Of a stretch of 64,000 nucleotides of DNA, positions 1 through 10,281 are shown piece after piece; the stretch's first letter is position 1; every line of letters starts with the position of its first letter. Origin of the DNA: an uncultured Pelagibacteraceae bacterium (GTDB lineage Bacteria > Pseudomonadota > Alphaproteobacteria > Pelagibacterales > Pelagibacteraceae). The DNA lies in assembly GCA_902581405.1 (NCBI GenBank), contig CACHOJ010000001.1, forward strand, positions 186,001 to 250,000, in the 5' to 3' direction. Made by a program: the position numbers and the translations under genes. Below the pieces are notes generated by a model that saw nothing but the letters and a program-made list of their open reading frames with translations, ran no database searches and was not told the DNA's origin.

Positions 1-1197
1 TTTAAACATTACATTCCATTGCAACCAAGGAAAAAGCTTTGATTTCATTTGCCAATATAGAGAACTAGGTTTTGTTGGATCAAAGGGTAAACTTGGAGTC
101 ACTTTTCCACCATAACAAAATTCTGCTAACATAACTTTACCGTATGCAACTGTAAGAGGGCAGGCTCCATATCCATCATAAAGTCTATATGCTTCAGATG
201 ACTTATTGATATCTTTAATAATATTGTGAGCCACTATTGGAGTTTGTTTTCTAACTGCTGCACCTGTTTTTGCATTAGGTGCATTCATTACATCACCTAA
301 ACTGTAAATATTTTCATATTTAGTATGTCTTAATGTTCCTTCTTTATGATCTACATCGACCCATCCACCAGCATCAGCTAATGGACTATTCTTAATAAAG
401 TCTGGAGAAGTTTGAGGAGGCGTTACATGAATAAAATCAAATTTCTTTGTAACTTCTTTAGAATTTCCGTCTTTATCTGATTGTTTGAATACAGCCTCTT
501 TGGCATCGCCATTTACTGAAATTAAATTATGTTGGAAGCTTCTTTTAATACCATATGAGTCGCATATTTCATTTAGTGGACCTTGAAAATGAGGTACACC
601 AAAAATAACTGGCTTTGCACATAAAAATTCTAAATTACTATCTTTAAGAGCTCCTTTTTTCTTTAAGTGATCAGCAGCTAAGTAAGCAATTTTTTGAGGT
701 GCTCCTGCACACTTAATTGGCATTGGAGGTTCAGTAAATAATAAATTTCCTCCCTGTAAATTCTTTAAACATTCCCAAGTATAAACAGCCATATCTGAAC
801 TATAGTTTGTACAAACATTATTTTTTCCTAAAGTTTCTTTTAAACCAGCCACTCCATCAAAGTTAATTTTTAAACCAGGACAAACTACTAAGTAGTCATA
901 TGAATATTCACCACCTGAAGTTTTGACTGAATTAGATTCAGGAGAAAAGCTTTCTGCATATTCTTTTATCCAATTAACATAATTAGGCATTACAGATGAC
1001 ATTGGTTTTATGGTGCTATTTACATCATAAGCACCTGCACCAACTAACGTCCATGCTGCTTGATATAAAGATTTTTCTGAAGGTTCTATAATTGATATTG
1101 ATAAGTCAGACTTTAAACTTTTAAGTCTTGTAGCAACTGATATACCAGCGCATCCGCCACCGATAATCAAAATATTTGAGTGATTAGAGTTGTTCAT
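1..1197 (-). CDS. Sulfide:quinone oxidoreductase / flavocytochrome c sulfide dehydrogenase-like FAD oxidoreductase (3' end outside window)
   Basis: Not in ORF track because it runs off the edge. Minus-strand reading from ATG at 1197 gives MNNSNHSNILIIGGGCAGISVATRLKSLK... (GxGxxG Rossmann motif) and ...NIYSLGDVMNAPNAKTGAAVRKQTPIVAHNI..., typical of SQR-like proteins. Confidence 0.8.
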   Translation of the reverse strand, partial: MNNSNHSNILIIGGGCAGISVATRLKSLKSDLSISIIEPSEKSLYQAAWTLVGAGAYDVNSTIKPMSSVMPNYVNWIKEYAESFSPESNSVKTSGGEYSYDYLVVCPGLKINFDGVAGLKETLGKNNVCTNYSSDMAVYTWECLKNLQGGNLLFTEPPMPIKCAGAPQKIAYLAADHLKKKGALKDSNLEFLCAKPVIFGVPHFQGPLNEICDSYGIKRSFQHNLISVNGDAKEAVFKQSDKDGNSKEVTKKFDFIHVTPPQTSPDFIKNSPLADAGGWVDVDHKEGTLRHTKYENIYSLGDVMNAPNAKTGAAVRKQTPIVAHNIIKDINKSSEAYRLYDGYGACPLTVAYGKVMLAEFCYGGKVTPSLPFDPTKPSSLYWQMKSKLFPWLQWNVMFK

Positions 1198-1327
1198 ATT
1201 AAAAAATCTAACACTTATAATTTGCTTAAGATACACGTCTTATAAGTTGTTTTTTCAAAGTTAAATATCGTTGATAAACCTCATCAATAATTTATAATAG
1301 TTCTAATTAATTAAAGGAGAGTAAAGA

Positions 1328-1987
1328 ATGTTAAAAATAAACAGTATGTGTCCTGACTTTCAATGCAAAACTACTGAAGGAGATATCTCTTTTCATGAGT
1401 GGCTTGGAGATAGTTGGGGTGTTTTATTTTCTCACCCAAAAGATTTTACACCAGTTTGTACAACAGAATTAGGTTCATTAGGACAAATGAAAGCTGAGTT
1501 TGATGCAAGAAATGTAAAAGTTATTGGACTAAGTGTTGATGGGGTAGAGGATCATAAAAAATGGTTAAATGATATTAAAGATGTATCTGGAACAATGCCT
1601 GATTATCCTATAATCGCTGACGAAGATTTAAAAGTTGCAAAACTTTTTAATATGTTAGAAGCTGATGCAGGAACAACATCAATGGGTCGTACTGCAGTTG
1701 ATAATGAGACGGTAAGAACTATTTTTGTTGTAAGACCAGATAAAAGAATTGGTCTATATTTAACTTATCCTATGGCAACAGGAAGAAATTTCCATGAAAT
1801 TTTAAGAGCCATAGACTCTATGCAGCTGACTGCAAAACATAAAGTTGCAACACCAGCTAATTGGAAAAAAGGTGAAGATGTAGTTATTCTTCCAGCAGTT
1901 AAAGATGAAGAGGCTAAGAAAATTTATCCAGATGGTTGGGAAACTGTTAAACCATATTTAAGAAAAGTACCTGACCCTTCAAAATAA
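1328..1987 (+). CDS. 1-Cys peroxiredoxin (Prx6/AhpC-TSA family)
   Basis: HPKDFTPVCTTELG active-site motif; GGAG ribosome-binding site upstream of ATG. Confidence 0.92.
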   Translation: MLKINSMCPDFQCKTTEGDISFHEWLGDSWGVLFSHPKDFTPVCTTELGSLGQMKAEFDARNVKVIGLSVDGVEDHKKWLNDIKDVSGTMPDYPIIADEDLKVAKLFNMLEADAGTTSMGRTAVDNETVRTIFVVRPDKRIGLYLTYPMATGRNFHEILRAIDSMQLTAKHKVATPANWKKGEDVVILPAVKDEEAKKIYPDGWETVKPYLRKVPDPSK

Positions 1988-2002
1988 AGGGTTAAAAAAG
2001 AT

Positions 2003-2055
2003 ACAATAATCTCAGTTTTAGTTAATGAATACTGAAACTGGGTTATTGTTTTTTT
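2003..2055. terminator. Terminator hairpin between convergent genes
   Basis: acaataatctcagttt ... aaactgggttattgt stem followed by a T-tract; lies between convergent 1987(+) and 2043(-). Confidence 0.7.
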
Positions 2056-2750
2056 AATTTTTTATATTTTTTCATTGAGACGTTGGCGATGAGAAGATTT
2101 GGATCAACAAAAATTTTAGATTGTTTGATTTTTTTAAAAGATTTATAAGCAAAAATTGCAATAGGTAACTCTGTACATCCTAAAATAATTTTCTTACATT
2201 TAATTTTCATAAGATAATTTACAGCGGGTCTAATTGCTTTTTCGGCTTCTCGAATTTTACCCATTTTTACAAATTTTATAGACTTATTAACTGAACTTTT
2301 TTGCAAAATTTTGCTAGGGCTCAGCAAATCAAAACTTTTTTCGAAATATTTATGATAAATCTTAGTACTTAAAGTAGCTTCAGTCGAAAGAATTCCTATT
2401 CTAGTATTTTTTTTGGATGTTTTTTGTATATTCACATAAACTTCTTTGGGCATACTTAAGATTGGTATATTAATTTTTTTTTGAAGATCGTCGTGCCAAT
2501 AATGTGCAGTGTTACAAGGCATCACAATAAATTTGCAGCCACTCTTTTCCAGCATTTTACAACCTTCAACAAGAGACTTTAAAACGTTAGAATATTTTCT
2601 TATATTTTCAGGACGTCTTGGTATGTTTGATTTATTATACAAAACAAATAAAGGATATTTTTGATCAAGTTTACCTCTATTAAGTTTTGCAAGCTTATTA
2701 CAGAAATCCAGACCTGCTTGCGTTCCCATTCCTCCAAGAATACCAATCAT
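2043..2750 (-). CDS. Aspartate/glutamate racemase family protein
   Basis: MIGILGGMGTQAG start, VMPCNTAHYW and ILGCTELP catalytic Cys motifs. Confidence 0.88.
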   Translation of the reverse strand: MIGILGGMGTQAGLDFCNKLAKLNRGKLDQKYPLFVLYNKSNIPRRPENIRKYSNVLKSLVEGCKMLEKSGCKFIVMPCNTAHYWHDDLQKKINIPILSMPKEVYVNIQKTSKKNTRIGILSTEATLSTKIYHKYFEKSFDLLSPSKILQKSSVNKSIKFVKMGKIREAEKAIRPAVNYLMKIKCKKIILGCTELPIAIFAYKSFKKIKQSKIFVDPNLLIANVSMKKYKKLKKQ

Positions 2751-2809
2751 AAATTTTTTTGAATTTTGTATTAAAAACTAATTTATACAACTATATTTTA
2801 TCTAAATTT

Positions 2810-3565
2810 ATGCAAGAAATTTATGTAGACGATTTTGGTGACGGCTTTCCATTAGTTTTAGTTCATGGGTATCTAGGATCTTCAGAGATGTGGAAATTTC
2901 AAAAAGAATATTTAAGTAAATACTTCAGAGTTATTGCTCCAGCATTACCAGGATTTGGAGAAAGTCATGATGTTAAATCTTTAAATTCCATAAACTTAAT
3001 GGCAAAAAATATTTTAAAATTACTTGATAACAAAAAAATAGATAAATTTAATTTATTGGGACACTCAATGGGTGGCATGATAGTGCAAGAAATCGCAAGA
3101 ATAAGTGGAGATAGAATTAATAAATTAATCTGTTTTGCTACAGGTCCTATTGGCGATATTCCTGGAAGGTTTGAACCAATAGATAAATCTATTGAAAGAC
3201 TTCAAGTTGAAGGAATTAAAAATCATGTAGAAAGAATACCACCTAACTGGTTTGTAGAAGGCAAAAATTCAAAAAATTATTTTTTGTGCGAAAATGCTGT
3301 TAAGAATACATCAAAAGAGACTGCTAAAAATGCATTAATAGCAATGAGAGATTGGAATGGACTTGAAAATTTGAAAAATATTAAAAGTAAAACCCTTATT
3401 ATATGGGGAGATAGAGACAAATCATATAATTATGAGCAGATCTCTTTATTAAAAAAATTCATACAAGAAAGTCATTTAAAAATATTTGAAGGGTGTTGCC
3501 ATAATTTACATTTGGAGGAACCAGAGAAATTTAATCAAGCAGTGAAAGAATTTTTAATTAAATGA
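2810..3565 (+). CDS. Alpha/beta hydrolase
   Basis: VLVHGYLGSSEMW, GHSMGG nucleophile elbow, HNLHLEEP C-terminal His. Track start at 2759 is upstream; ATG at 2810 (MQEIYVDDFG) is preferred. Confidence 0.85.
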   Translation: MQEIYVDDFGDGFPLVLVHGYLGSSEMWKFQKEYLSKYFRVIAPALPGFGESHDVKSLNSINLMAKNILKLLDNKKIDKFNLLGHSMGGMIVQEIARISGDRINKLICFATGPIGDIPGRFEPIDKSIERLQVEGIKNHVERIPPNWFVEGKNSKNYFLCENAVKNTSKETAKNALIAMRDWNGLENLKNIKSKTLIIWGDRDKSYNYEQISLLKKFIQESHLKIFEGCCHNLHLEEPEKFNQAVKEFLIK

Positions 3566-4731
3566 ATAAAAATGTATGGTTACTATTTGCAAGTAATGCA
3601 TTTGCTTTCTCTGTTGCACCTGTAACAGTTTTTTTAAGTGGAATTATTGGAACTAGTATTAGTCCAATTAAATCTCTTTCAACATTACCTATGTCATTAT
3701 CAATTGTGGGAACAGCTATTTTTATTATAGCCGCCTCTAAAATTATGAGTATTACAGGAAGAAAAAAAGGTTTTATATTTTCATCTATAACAACTTCATT
3801 ATTTGCACTATTAGCAGCATATTCTGTATTAAAACAAAATTTCATTCTGTATTCATTTTCTTGTTTTTGTCTTGGATTTGGAATGGCTTTTGCTCATCAG
3901 TATCGTTTTGCTGCAGCAGAAAGTGTAGATAAAAAACAGGCACCAAAAGCTATTTCCTTATTGCTTTTTGCTGGTATCTTATCAGCTTTGTTAGGTCCAA
4001 ATTTAGCAAATTTTGGAAAAAATATTATTTCTGATGGATTGTATGTTGGCTCTTATCTTTGTTTATCTTTATTAACTTTATCATCTATTATTTTTTTAAT
4101 TTTTTATAAAGAAAACAAAATAATCAATAATAAGAAAAATTTAAAAGGGAGAACTATTTTAGAATTGATATCTCAACCAAGATTTTTACAGGCATTAGTC
4201 TCATCATCTTTTGCTTATGCTGTAATGTCTTTCTTAATGACAGCAACCCCTATCAGTATGCATATTCATGATGATATGACTTTGAATAGTACTAGTTTTG
4301 TAATTCAATTTCATATCATAAGCATGTTTTTGCCCGCGTTGATTACTGGAAATTTAATTAAAAAATTTGGGCATAGCAAAATTATGTATTTTGGTGTTTT
4401 ATTTTTTATATTTACAATTATGCTCAGTCATTTTGATCAAACAGTGATCAACTATCTTTTTTCATTGGTTTTTTTAGGCCTTGGGTGGAATTTTTTATTT
4501 ATATCTGGAACAAGCTTACTAGTTTTAAATTATAAAGAAGAAGAAAGATTTAGAGCACAAGGATTTAATGATTTTATTGTCTTTTCAATTCAAGCTACCG
4601 CAAGTTTAACAGCAGGAATTGTTCTTAGTTTTACAAGTTGGAAAATAATGAACATATTATGTATCCCATTTTTAATAATAATAATTTTCACTACTCTGAG
4701 AGCTGATAGATTGTTAAATAAAACTAATTAA
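3562..4731 (+). CDS. MFS transporter
   Basis: Multiple TM segments, MFS-type SITGRKKGFIFS loop; ATGA overlap with the upstream hydrolase. Confidence 0.8.
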   Translation: MNKNVWLLFASNAFAFSVAPVTVFLSGIIGTSISPIKSLSTLPMSLSIVGTAIFIIAASKIMSITGRKKGFIFSSITTSLFALLAAYSVLKQNFILYSFSCFCLGFGMAFAHQYRFAAAESVDKKQAPKAISLLLFAGILSALLGPNLANFGKNIISDGLYVGSYLCLSLLTLSSIIFLIFYKENKIINNKKNLKGRTILELISQPRFLQALVSSSFAYAVMSFLMTATPISMHIHDDMTLNSTSFVIQFHIISMFLPALITGNLIKKFGHSKIMYFGVLFFIFTIMLSHFDQTVINYLFSLVFLGLGWNFLFISGTSLLVLNYKEEERFRAQGFNDFIVFSIQATASLTAGIVLSFTSWKIMNILCIPFLIIIIFTTLRADRLLNKTN

Positions 4732-4796
4732 AGACGTGTCAACTTGTTGCACCATATAGTTATTGTTTATCGACTTTAAAAGAATATATCACCGTC

Positions 4797-5240
4797 ATGA
4801 CTAAATATAATAAATTAACAAGTTCATTTATAATATTAATCAGTATATTTTTTACGAATATAGCTTTAGGTGCGGATGTAACAGTGGAAATGCTTAATAG
4901 GCTTGATAAAGAATCAAATGTTTTTGAGCCTAAAATAGTAAGAGTTAACCCTGGTGATACAGTTCTTTGGAAGGCAACAGATAAAGGACATAACGTTGAA
5001 TTCATAAAAAAGGGTGTACCAGAAGGAGTTGGTAAGTTTAAATCAAAGTTTAATAAGGATGTTGAATATAAGTTCGAGGTCCCAGGAATTTATGCTTACT
5101 GGTGTACACCACACAAAAATATGGGAATGATTGGTTTTGTGGTTGTTGGCGACGACAAATCTAACCTAGATGCTATTAAGAAGTTGAGATTTTCATCAAA
5201 GTCTAAGAAATTAGCACCAGGTTTGATAGACCAACTATAA
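4797..5240 (+). CDS. Pseudoazurin / plastocyanin-type blue copper protein
   Basis: Signal peptide, V.PGDTVLW.A.DKGHNVE and YWCTPHKNMGMIG copper-ligand motif (Cys-x2-His-x4-Met). Confidence 0.9.
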   Translation: MTKYNKLTSSFIILISIFFTNIALGADVTVEMLNRLDKESNVFEPKIVRVNPGDTVLWKATDKGHNVEFIKKGVPEGVGKFKSKFNKDVEYKFEVPGIYAYWCTPHKNMGMIGFVVVGDDKSNLDAIKKLRFSSKSKKLAPGLIDQL

Positions 5241-5897
5241 ATCAGCAAATATTTTTGAGTTAAGACGTTTAACTTTTATAAATGAATCCTTGTACTTCCC
5301 AGAGCGGTGATAATCGCCTGGGAAGGCAATACATCTTAATTTAGCTTTTTTTGCATATTTTAAACTAATCTCAGTATCTTCAATTGCTAAACAATCTTTA
5401 TTTGAAAGTTTTAATTTTTTTAAACAATGTAAGTAAATATCAGTTTTATTATTAAAGTTTTTTATAATTTTGTTGTGTCCTATGTAATCAAAATCACTTT
5501 TTTTTAAATATTTATTTAAAGATATAAATACTGCATCAATATTATTTTTTGTAGTAGAGGTTGCAAAGCCAATTTTAATTTTATTTTTTTTACAATATTT
5601 GATTACATTAATTACTCCAGCGCGTGGCTTCAATTTATTCTTTTTTAAGTAATTATTAAAAATTAAAGTTTTTAAATTTCTAATTTTTTTTGCATTAACT
5701 AAAGTTTTTTTTTCTAGACTAAATTTTTTTACCCTTTTTTCCCCACCAGATTTTTTTAACATTGATTGATATAATTTTTTACTCCAATGCCATTTTAATC
5801 CTGAAATTTTAAAAGCTAAATTAAAGCAATTTCTTTGAATATTTGATGTTTCAACTATTGTGCCAATAGAACCAAATAATATGGCTTTAATTGCCAT
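5235..5897 (-). CDS. HAD-superfamily hydrolase (CbbY/phosphoglycolate phosphatase-like)
   Basis: GFATSTTK motif II, CLAIEDTEISLKYAKKA motif IV. First Asp motif is degenerate (ILFGSIGT). Confidence 0.75.
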   Translation of the reverse strand: MAIKAILFGSIGTIVETSNIQRNCFNLAFKISGLKWHWSKKLYQSMLKKSGGEKRVKKFSLEKKTLVNAKKIRNLKTLIFNNYLKKNKLKPRAGVINVIKYCKKNKIKIGFATSTTKNNIDAVFISLNKYLKKSDFDYIGHNKIIKNFNNKTDIYLHCLKKLKLSNKDCLAIEDTEISLKYAKKAKLRCIAFPGDYHRSGKYKDSFIKVKRLNSKIFADL

Positions 5898-6778
5898 TAC
5901 CCTTTAATTGCACCAGTAGTTAAGCCACTTATTACTTGTCTTTGAAAAAACATGACTAACATAAACAATGGTGCGGTTGCTGATACAACGGCTGAAACAG
6001 CCCACATTAAATTACCTTCATGCTGATTTGTACCAAGATAACTTTGAATTTTTGGAACCATTGTGTGGTTTTCTTGATTTAGTAATAATGCGGTGACTGT
6101 GAAGTCATTATATGCCAACATAAGACTAAACAAACCTGCTGTAATCACTCCAGGCCACATCACGGGCATAATTATATACCTAAATGCTTGAAAATATGAG
6201 CACCCATCAATTAATGCACTTTCATCTAATTCTTTAGGAACGGTTTTAAAAAAAGAATAAAGTAACCATAAAGTAAATGGTTGATTTATTGCAACTAAAA
6301 CCACAATTGTGGTTGGTAAAATCCCCCAAATTTGTAATTCAAAAAACGGAAAAAGATATCCAGAGACAAGTGTTATGTGTGGCATTGCTCTAAAAATTAA
6401 TGCTGCGATTAATATCCAAAAGGCATATCTTTCAGTAGATCTAGATAAAGCATAAGCACCTAAGGTTCCTAAGAAAAGTGATATAGAGACAACAAATACT
6501 GTTACTATTATCGTATTTCTTGATGCTTTCCAAAATTCACCCTCAGTCCAAGCTTCAGAATATGCTTTTGAAGTAAATTGGCCACCTGTTTCTAATAACG
6601 TATTAAATGCTGAGATCGCATACCACCAATCAGCTCTAGAAAAAAAATCTGCTCTTACTTTAAATGATCCCCAGAAAGTCCAAATAAATGGAAAGCATGC
6701 AATTAATAACCAAATAATTATAAAAGTTGTGTTAAATGTTTTAAGTGCATTCGATCTTTTGTCTAAACCATATTCCAT
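5897..6778 (-). CDS. Carbohydrate-type ABC transporter permease (MalG/UgpE family)
   Basis: ELDESALIDGCSYFQAFRYIIMPVMWPG EAA loop; 1-nt overlap with neighbour. Confidence 0.9.
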   Translation of the reverse strand: MEYGLDKRSNALKTFNTTFIIIWLLIACFPFIWTFWGSFKVRADFFSRADWWYAISAFNTLLETGGQFTSKAYSEAWTEGEFWKASRNTIIVTVFVVSISLFLGTLGAYALSRSTERYAFWILIAALIFRAMPHITLVSGYLFPFFELQIWGILPTTIVVLVAINQPFTLWLLYSFFKTVPKELDESALIDGCSYFQAFRYIIMPVMWPGVITAGLFSLMLAYNDFTVTALLLNQENHTMVPKIQSYLGTNQHEGNLMWAVSAVVSATAPLFMLVMFFQRQVISGLTTGAIKG

Positions 6779-7806
6779 TATCTTGCCGTCCTAAATTCTT
6801 TCCAAGTTCTAATTAATACTGGTGCCAACAATATGGCTATACCAATAATAGTCATCATAGAAGTTGCTGCTGCAGAACCAAACAAGATTACTTCTTCGTT
6901 GACTAAATTATCATAGATTAACCAAGATAAAGATTGAGCACTTCCTTCAGCGCTAAAACCAATTATTGGTTCAAAGACTCTAAAATTATCCATTAATGAT
7001 ATTAAAGCTACAAAAGTAACAACTGGATATATATGTGGTAGCACAATATGTCTAATTCTTTGGTATCTTGACGCTCCATCAATAATTGCTGCCTCAACAG
7101 GTTCTTGAGGTACAGTTTGTAATGCAGCATAGAAAACTACAAAAGCAAAAGGAGAATGATGCCAAATTCCATAGATAATTATCGTTATCCATGTAAGCGT
7201 TCTAGATGATTTTAATGATAGATAAGGATCTTCCATCATTAATTGCAAGTTTGCACCAATAATACCTTCTGCATCAATCATCCAAAATAAAACAAGAGAT
7301 CCAACTAATGGAGTAACAATCATTGGTAATATTGTACCAAATATTAATGGGCCTCTTATTTTTCTAGATATTGCATTTAAACTTAATGCTATAATAAATC
7401 CTAGTAATAAAACATTGGGAGTTACAAATAAACAATATGTTAAAGTAAATAAAAGGGCTTTATAAAAAGGTAAATTTGTAACTTGATTGATAAATTCTCC
7501 AAAGGAGTCAGTTTCTTTCCAAAAATCTGAAATTTGCTCAATAGCTAAGTGATTTCTATCAATATAAGTACCAAACCCGTTAAATTTGCCCAAAGGTTTT
7601 TCATCTCTCAATATAGAAGTTGCTTCCTGATCAACAACTATTGAAACTGTACATCCAAAAGGATCACATTTTTTAACTTCTTTTACTACTTGATCATGCT
7701 GGGCATAAAAAGATTGGATACCAGTAGATATAATTGGCAGACCAATAAACAAAATCATTGCCAAACCAGTTGGCAAGAAAAACCAGAAAAAAGTTTTATT
7801 TGGCAT
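6778..7806 (-). CDS. ABC transporter permease (MalF/UgpA family)
   Basis: EPVEAAIIDGASRYQRIRHIVLPHIYPV EAA loop; polytopic. Confidence 0.88.
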   Translation of the reverse strand: MPNKTFFWFFLPTGLAMILFIGLPIISTGIQSFYAQHDQVVKEVKKCDPFGCTVSIVVDQEATSILRDEKPLGKFNGFGTYIDRNHLAIEQISDFWKETDSFGEFINQVTNLPFYKALLFTLTYCLFVTPNVLLLGFIIALSLNAISRKIRGPLIFGTILPMIVTPLVGSLVLFWMIDAEGIIGANLQLMMEDPYLSLKSSRTLTWITIIIYGIWHHSPFAFVVFYAALQTVPQEPVEAAIIDGASRYQRIRHIVLPHIYPVVTFVALISLMDNFRVFEPIIGFSAEGSAQSLSWLIYDNLVNEEVILFGSAAATSMMTIIGIAILLAPVLIRTWKEFRTAR

Positions 7807-7812
7807 TTAAAA

Positions 7813-7838
7813 TTAAGTGGGGATTAAATCCCCACTTA
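7813..7838. terminator. Intra-operon hairpin between SBP and permease genes
   Basis: ttaagtggggat-ta-aatccccacttaa near-perfect inverted repeat in the 7806-7850 gap. Confidence 0.65.
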
Positions 7839-7849
7839 AATATTTATTT

Positions 7850-9076
7850 TTATAGAAAGCCTTGTTCTTTAGCTTTACTGATGTAAGCAGCTTCAACATC
7901 TTTCAATGCTTGTTCTGCAGACTCTTTACCTTGTAAGAACTCAACAATTTCGCTTCCTAATGCACCGTGCATTAAACCCATTTGTGGTAACATCGGGTAA
8001 GGTTTTGCTCCCATTTTTACCGCTTCAATCACACCAATAGATTTTGGTCCTGGTACAAAACCTTCAACTAACCAAACAGCTTGATCAGCAGCATCTGCTA
8101 CCATTTTTTTATTTGAAGCAGCATGAGCTAGAGCTATAAAAGTTGCTTCTGCATCACTGTCAGATCTATTTTTTGCTAAAGTAAATCCATCCCACCATAA
8201 TGTAGCTGCTGGAATATTTCCTCCACCAACAGTTGCTGGTCCAGTTAATTTAGTTGCTGCAGTAATTTTTGCATCACCTTCGTCATCTAATAAAGTTCCA
8301 GATCTTGATGCCCATAATGTCATAAGAGCAACTTTACCAGATTCCCACTCAACTTTAATTGCTTCACTATCATGAGTAAGATAATCAGGATTACTTAAGC
8401 TTGCTAACTTTTTAAGCATATTTAATGTAGCCACACCTTTTGCATTATTGATGTTTGGCTCAGCAGTTCCAGCTTTAAAGAATTCACCACCATGTCCAAT
8501 GAACATATTTACAAATTCTTCAGCTAAATTCCAACCAGCTTTATACGCAGCTGCATACGGATGTTGCATTTTACCTGATGCTCTTATTTTTTCAGATGCA
8601 GCAACAACTTCTTCGTAAGTTTTAGGTACAGGTATACCTAGTTCTTTTAAAACATCTTCTCTGTAATACAAATGTTGAGTGTTTGCCATAAAAGCAACAG
8701 CCATTACTTTTCCATCAATTGTAATTAATTGGGAGTCTTGTATTCCTTTTCCATACTTTTTAACTAGATCATCCATAGGTCTAATTAAATCTTGATTCAT
8801 TAGAGGAACAATTGAACTATTAGCTGCAATTCTTGCTGAAAATTCAGAAGGGTTTGCAGTTAAAGCTGGAACAGCAATTTTGTTGTGTTCTGATGAGTGA
8901 GTAACTTTAAAATCTGCACTTCCTTTACATCCTTTAGCTGTTTCTACAAATGTTCTTAATGCTGGAAAATCATTTGCTAAAATATTTATTGAACCACTTG
9001 GTTTACTGCAATGCCCATCAGCATATGCCGTTGTTCCAAAAAGCACGAACAATAAGGTTAATAGTATTTTTCTCAT
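7850..9076 (-). CDS. ABC transporter extracellular solute-binding protein (family 1)
   Basis: Signal peptide MRKILLTLLFVLFGTTAYA; SBP-like domain, adjacent to permeases. Confidence 0.88.
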   Translation of the reverse strand: MRKILLTLLFVLFGTTAYADGHCSKPSGSINILANDFPALRTFVETAKGCKGSADFKVTHSSEHNKIAVPALTANPSEFSARIAANSSIVPLMNQDLIRPMDDLVKKYGKGIQDSQLITIDGKVMAVAFMANTQHLYYREDVLKELGIPVPKTYEEVVAASEKIRASGKMQHPYAAAYKAGWNLAEEFVNMFIGHGGEFFKAGTAEPNINNAKGVATLNMLKKLASLSNPDYLTHDSEAIKVEWESGKVALMTLWASRSGTLLDDEGDAKITAATKLTGPATVGGGNIPAATLWWDGFTLAKNRSDSDAEATFIALAHAASNKKMVADAADQAVWLVEGFVPGPKSIGVIEAVKMGAKPYPMLPQMGLMHGALGSEIVEFLQGKESAEQALKDVEAAYISKAKEQGFL

Positions 9077-9153
9077 ATTTTCTCTCTTTTTTGGTTGTTT
9101 ATAATTATTCTAATAAAACTATATCTTTAAGAATTATCTAATAAAAGACATTT

Positions 9154-10281
9154 TTAAATCACTTTTGACGCAAGTCCTGATCCGATCACAAGTGACTCAA
9201 GTTTTTTATAAACTATATTCTCATCAACATTCCCAAATCCCGCAAATGTACTAAATCCACAATCAGTGCCGGCCATTAATTGGCTAGGATCTATTACTTT
9301 AGAAAAGGCTAAAATTCTATGTTTTACAACATCTGGATGTTCAATAAAATTGCTCGTGGACTCTATTACTCCTGGAATAATAATTTTATCTTTTGGTAGT
9401 TTTATATTTTCAAATACTTCCCACTCATGAGCATGCCTAGGGTTAGCAGACTCTATCAAATACATATTTATGTTGGCTTTAAAAGCTATCTCAATAATTT
9501 TATTTAACTCAATATCGTGAATGTGAGGTCCCTCATAATTTCCCCAACAAATATGCATTCTGACTTTAGATGGATCAATATTTTCTAATGACTTATTTAA
9601 AACCTCAACATGCTTATTTGCTCTTTTTAAAAAATTTTCCTCTGAAATGTCCTTATAAATCATATGCCTTGATAGAGCGAGGTCAGGGCAATCGATCTGA
9701 AGATAAAGACCACTATCAATAATTTTTTCATATTCGAATTTCATAATATCTGAAAGCTTTTCTAAATATTCATCATCATTTTTGTAAAATTTATTAGGTA
9801 GAAAATTACAAATAACTCCTGGTGATGGAGAATTCATAAAACCGTCTCTATGAGAATTTTTATTTAATGCATCTTTAAAATTAATAATATCTTTATTAAT
9901 TGAAACATTATCTTTTAATTTTAATTCACTTGTGCAACATGGTCTTTTATATGTCGGGGTTCCACCAGATTGTACAAGTTTTTTTTTAAAAGATGGAAAA
10001 TCATCCAAGTCTTTTGGAGCTTTTCTTTCACTTTCTCCTGAAAAACCTTCAACTCTATCTTTAATATATGTTGCATAACTAATTTTTGACATTTCTCCAT
10101 CACTTATTATATCAATTCCTGTATCAATCTGTTTTTTTACAACTTCTAAAACATTATTTCTTACAACTTCGTCAAATTTTTTTATGCTTATTTCTTCTTT
10201 ATTATCTTTCGAGGCTAAAAGAGTTGATAGTTCATTTGATCTGGGTAGGCTTCCGACATGTGTGGTTTTTATTTTAACCAT
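9154..10281 (-). CDS. Cobalamin-independent methionine synthase II (MetE C-terminal-like) Zn methyltransferase
   Basis: HVGSLPR start, RMHICWGN (HxC), ESANPRHAHEW, GTDCGFS Zn-site motifs; lacks the MetE N-terminal half. Confidence 0.85.
   Translation of the reverse strand: MVKIKTTHVGSLPRSNELSTLLASKDNKEEISIKKFDEVVRNNVLEVVKKQIDTGIDIISDGEMSKISYATYIKDRVEGFSGESERKAPKDLDDFPSFKKKLVQSGGTPTYKRPCCTSELKLKDNVSINKDIINFKDALNKNSHRDGFMNSPSPGVICNFLPNKFYKNDDEYLEKLSDIMKFEYEKIIDSGLYLQIDCPDLALSRHMIYKDISEENFLKRANKHVEVLNKSLENIDPSKVRMHICWGNYEGPHIHDIELNKIIEIAFKANINMYLIESANPRHAHEWEVFENIKLPKDKIIIPGVIESTSNFIEHPDVVKHRILAFSKVIDPSQLMAGTDCGFSTFAGFGNVDENIVYKKLESLVIGSGLASKVI

Noticed and set aside
1213-1247. ACTTATAA...TTATAAGT inverted repeat in the SQR/peroxiredoxin divergent promoter
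   Set aside because: Short AT-rich arms with an 18-nt spacer; easily arises by chance at this base composition.
1271-1287. TTGAT-N7-ATCAA inverted repeat upstream of the peroxiredoxin, considered as an FNR box
   Set aside because: FNR consensus spacing is N4 (TTGAT-N4-ATCAA); spacer here is 7 nt.
3558-5005. 95-aa and 81-aa minus-strand ORFs
   Set aside because: Antisense to MFS and pseudoazurin genes, which have clear family motifs.
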